From Mugil cephalus (Eukaryota; Chordata; Actinopteri; Mugiliformes; Mugilidae): 64,000 nt of DNA. The stretch is taken from contig NC_061789.1 in the NCBI RefSeq assembly GCF_022458985.1, forward strand, positions 13,548,357 to 13,612,356, given 5' to 3'. Under the pieces are notes generated by a model. That model ran no database searches. It was not told where the DNA came from and was given only the letters and a program-made list of their open reading frames with translations. The position numbers and the translations under genes are program-made. Shown here one piece after another: positions 60,829-64,000 of the stretch (positions are counted from its first letter, which is position 1; the number at the start of each line of letters is the position of its first letter).

Positions 60829-62737
60829 GTAAGTCTCACTTTTTTGAATAACCAAACGCATAGAGGCCACTTACACGTTCAGTTCTACGAAATTACGAAA
60901 CCAATATCCCATTAAACAAGTCTGTGTCAATTCTCATAGTTTGTCTGTTTCCCCTATGAGCGCTTTGTCTCTCGGTGCGCACAGTCATTTGAGAGCGCAC
61001 TAGGACGCACTCCTTTTACGCACGCCAAACCGCGGTCTGGAGATGGAGGCACAGATACGGGAACATCGTACCTGTGGAGTAAGTTTTAAGAGGCATGTTT
61101 AGGAAGTGTGACCCCATAATGGAGCTGACCTAAACGCCGCGTTAACGGGGATGAAACGACAAGGACGACAAGGAAACGGAGCCCCGCCAGGCGTCCCCAA
61201 CTGTCACACCTCGTTTCTTGAAGCACAGACGCCATACAGTAAAGTCGACTCCACGGTTTGCAAAAGAATACGACGCTAAGAAGGCGCGTCGGTGCCCATT
61301 CACGTTTAAGCCGGTCGCTGACAGGAAACGAGCGCGCTATTAGTCTACTTTCATTCATGTCTTCATTGTATCCGATGCTGTTGCTTGGCAACATCGCCGA
61401 CATTGCTATGGAAACATGCCCGGCGATTTAAAAATAGATGGCTCCGGGTTCACGTCATGTCCAAGTAAAATGAAAAAAGAAAGAAGACTATAGATTTATT
61501 CCCTTTTGGGGACGCCTTTTTTTTAGCCATTTTAAGGAGCTGATTTTTAAAGGAGGTGCGCTGGCGGTGACGTCTTGTTTCAGAGGCAGACAGACTTTCA
61601 TTCATTGACCAATCTTCCTTCCGACTACCCCTTTGACTTCTCTGCTCTTCTATCAATGAGGTAGCCGATGAGATTGAACAGATTTGTTCGTGGCATAAAC
61701 CTCTGGCGTGACACCAAGGTATAGGCTTGTGGAGAGAGGCTTAAATGAATAAACGCGCAGAGTAAAGCAAAATAAGGCATAAAAGAAGACTCAGAGTTTA
61801 TGCTCCTTTTTTAATTTTGTTGGAAGGATTTTACTAAATGCATGTTCCTATGGACTGCTTGTATCATACAGCATATAGGTTGTGTACAACATAAGCTCAC
61901 ACTATTTTGCTGTATAAAGACTTCATAAGGCAAACTACATTATTCTATCTTAAAATATAATCTGCAGCAGCTACTTAATTAAGGTTAGTTTGCCAATAAA
62001 CTTGAGCGGGCACTTGAAATTAAGTATGTAGGCTACAAGAGGAGGTGTCCACCCTGAGCGCAGCACATTGTGTTCCAGTGGCAGGTGCAAATGATCTCCC
62101 ATGAAATGGAATTTATCACGCATTATTAAACACGTAACAGCAATTTCTTTATTTAAGGAAACAGTGTTTTTGCTGCCTCTTATAAGTACATGTTTAGCAA
62201 CTGAAATTAGGTGTTTCTTACGAATGTATGACAGTTAGATGCAAAGGCGTCCTTTCAGTGAAAGACATCTGAATCCATTTTGAGCCTTCTCCTCACAAAG
62301 CAGCTTAAAAGTCATGAAATATATTTTGTTGTGTTTGTAAAATCTGCACTGGATTAGGCGCTTTCATGTGTTTGCTTTTCCCTCTGCGTGCCAGTGAACT
62401 TGCTGTGATTCCTGGTTTAATATCGCGAGCTGCTTCACCGAAACGGCTGCCAAAAAACATCCCAGTGTGTCAGATAGTTTCACTTCTGCGCCTCCAAAAA
62501 CTACAACCTGCTGCATGGTGGCTCTGTTGTCATGGAGACTCATAAGTGTAGAGGAGATGACAAGCGACCCCCGTCCTCCTCCAAACGCACACACACACCA
62601 CCCGGTCATAATGACAAACACACCGGGTTATCGATGTGGACGGCTGTGTGTGCACCGCGGCAACAGGGGGCGGCGAGGGGGGAAAACATCACCACGTTTC
62701 GCCAAACAGATTTACAACATGTCTGTCTGTCAGTGAC

Positions 62738-62767
62738 GCTGTATGTCACATTGCTGTGACATACAGC
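62738..62767. repeat. Perfect 13-bp hairpin with TTGC loop
   Basis: GCTGTATGTCACA (62738-62750) and TGTGACATACAGC (62755-62767) are exact reverse complements around a 4-nt loop. Confidence 0.95.
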
Positions 62768-63189
62768 AGCGCCTTCCCCCTCCCAGTGCTGAATGTGCTT
62801 CTGTGCACCTCGCCCAACAAGCATCACCTCTTCTCCAGCAGGCCTGAATGACAATTGAGGAGCAGACAGGCAGGAATAAACCAAACAAGGCTTCTTTAGA
62901 GTGAGGTCAACTCACTCCTTCGCACTTCATTGCAGCTATTTACATTTTTATCCCCCTTTTAACGTTTGTTTTCCTGCAATATTGAGCACAAGTGCATTTA
63001 ATTTGCATCACAATCAGCAAAGCGTCAGAGGCACAGATCGTGACAGCGGCAAATAGAGCCGGTTCAGACACAGACAAACAACCTAATGTAAAATCCAATT
63101 AGCAGGTACATACATATTTGCATTAAATGCTCGCAGCGTGTCAGCATGATAGCTGTTTTTCCGTGGGGTCAGTGTTTTCGTATGTTGTG

Positions 63190-63218
63190 TGGTGGTGGTG
63201 GTGATGGTGGTGGTGGCG
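63190..63218. repeat. GGT triplet repeat
   Basis: GTGGTGGTGGTGATGGTGGTGG-like array followed by a G-rich stretch. Confidence 0.8.
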
Positions 63219-64000
63219 TGGGGTGGGGTCACTTAACCATTTCTCACTGTGCTCTACAAGTGTGTAATTAAAATGTAACAAGTGAGGAGCCAGGGCATTA
63301 ATTAGCCACTGAGGTCACTCCATCCTCCTCTCCTCTACTTGAAGTGCACTCTCCCGCCGTTCTCCTCTCTAGATAGGTTTTACTTTAAAATTGTCATTAT
63401 GCTTTTCCACATCATGGCTTCCTCATTCTTCTATTTTACCTTTAAAATGAACTGTCTGCCCTCAGGCTTGGAACAGAACAGTGCTTCTGCTTCATTAATG
63501 ACATATGGAAAGGAGAAGTCAAATCAGTAATTTATGTCCTTTGGCGGAAAATTGTTCGGCGTCAGTTATTCAGTTGTGAATCTGGCTTCAGGTAATAAAA
63601 ATGGCCACATTTTATGATTATGTGTGTTAATCAATGATAAACGCACTTGTGGTTTGAATAAATCTGACCCACCGTGGCATTTTTCTAATTACTTCTAATT
63701 AATTGACACAAATTAAGCTCAACTTCACAATGAATTGTCTTAATTTTCACAAATGCCTTTAACTGTTGTTAACTGAGAGTCCCTCACTGTCAACATCTTC
63801 CTCACAAGAAACACAGTAGGAGAACATAAAGTATTTTCATTACAAAGAAATTCATCTCAGTTGGCACTGTGTAAAACCCCACCCAAACAATTAGATCATC
63901 CCGGCTAGACTCACCATTTGGATTTTATTACTGGGTTTATTTCAACCTATTGTTTCAACCAATACAGAGAAAAAAATACCTCTGCACAGAACTGGATAGT

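Larger units (their letters stand above)
60829..64000 (+). other. cacng4: TARP gamma gene intron 1 (partial)
   Basis: AT-rich intron running off the right edge. It contains a perfect 13-bp hairpin at 62738-62767, a GGT-rich triplet repeat at about 63190-63218, and several TAATTA/ATTTGCAT-rich stretches (62990-63110, 63260-63310, 63660-63720) that resemble neural enhancer elements. No further exon is recognised. Confidence 0.6.

Overview
This window is vertebrate nuclear DNA, almost certainly from a ray-finned (teleost) fish. The genes are split by GT-AG introns. There is a tandem array of beta-parvalbumin genes of the fish type. The spacers carry relics of DNA transposons of kinds common in fish, plus long simple repeats. 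The sequence alone does not fix the species.

Layout, left to right. (1) Positions 1141-21892, minus strand: a complete lemur tyrosine kinase gene, best matched to LMTK2. Its 13 coding exons join in frame to 1,532 residues. (2) Positions 24595-40850, plus strand: four parvalbumin-family genes in tandem. All share the same coding exon plan (about 60, 133, 110 and 23-26 nt) and an intron in the 5' UTR. The middle two are typical muscle beta-parvalbumins with TATA promoters. The first is a divergent paralogue. The fourth is of the oncomodulin/parvalbumin-8 type. A tRNA-Gln(CTG) gene lies between the third and fourth. (3) Positions 41100-48480: a gene-poor spacer with transposon relics, one GC-rich island and one stretch that looks like a conserved non-coding element. 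(4) Positions 48645-52382, plus strand: aimp2, a scaffold of the multi-tRNA-synthetase complex, complete in four coding exons (323 aa). Its first intron carries a DNA transposon with another element inserted in it. (5) Positions 55140-57373, minus strand: an intact two-exon BED-finger/hAT-transposase gene (634 aa), with the intron cutting the zinc finger. (6) Positions 57700-60600: repeats, two long TATC microsatellites and a striking 88-nt near-perfect hairpin. (7) From 60606, plus strand: the first coding exon of a TARP gamma subunit gene (cacng4-like). The rest of that gene lies beyond the right edge.

The neighbourhood of LMTK2, oncomodulin/parvalbumin and AIMP2 recalls human chromosome 7, where OCM lies near AIMP2 and OCM2 near LMTK2. 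The array is therefore probably the fish counterpart of the oncomodulin locus, expanded by tandem duplication. No CRISPR array, operon, or retroviral or LTR element was recognised. The most unusual unexplained signals are the hairpin at 59492-59601, the split BED-finger gene, the divergent first parvalbumin, and the purine-rich tract ahead of the oncomodulin-like gene.
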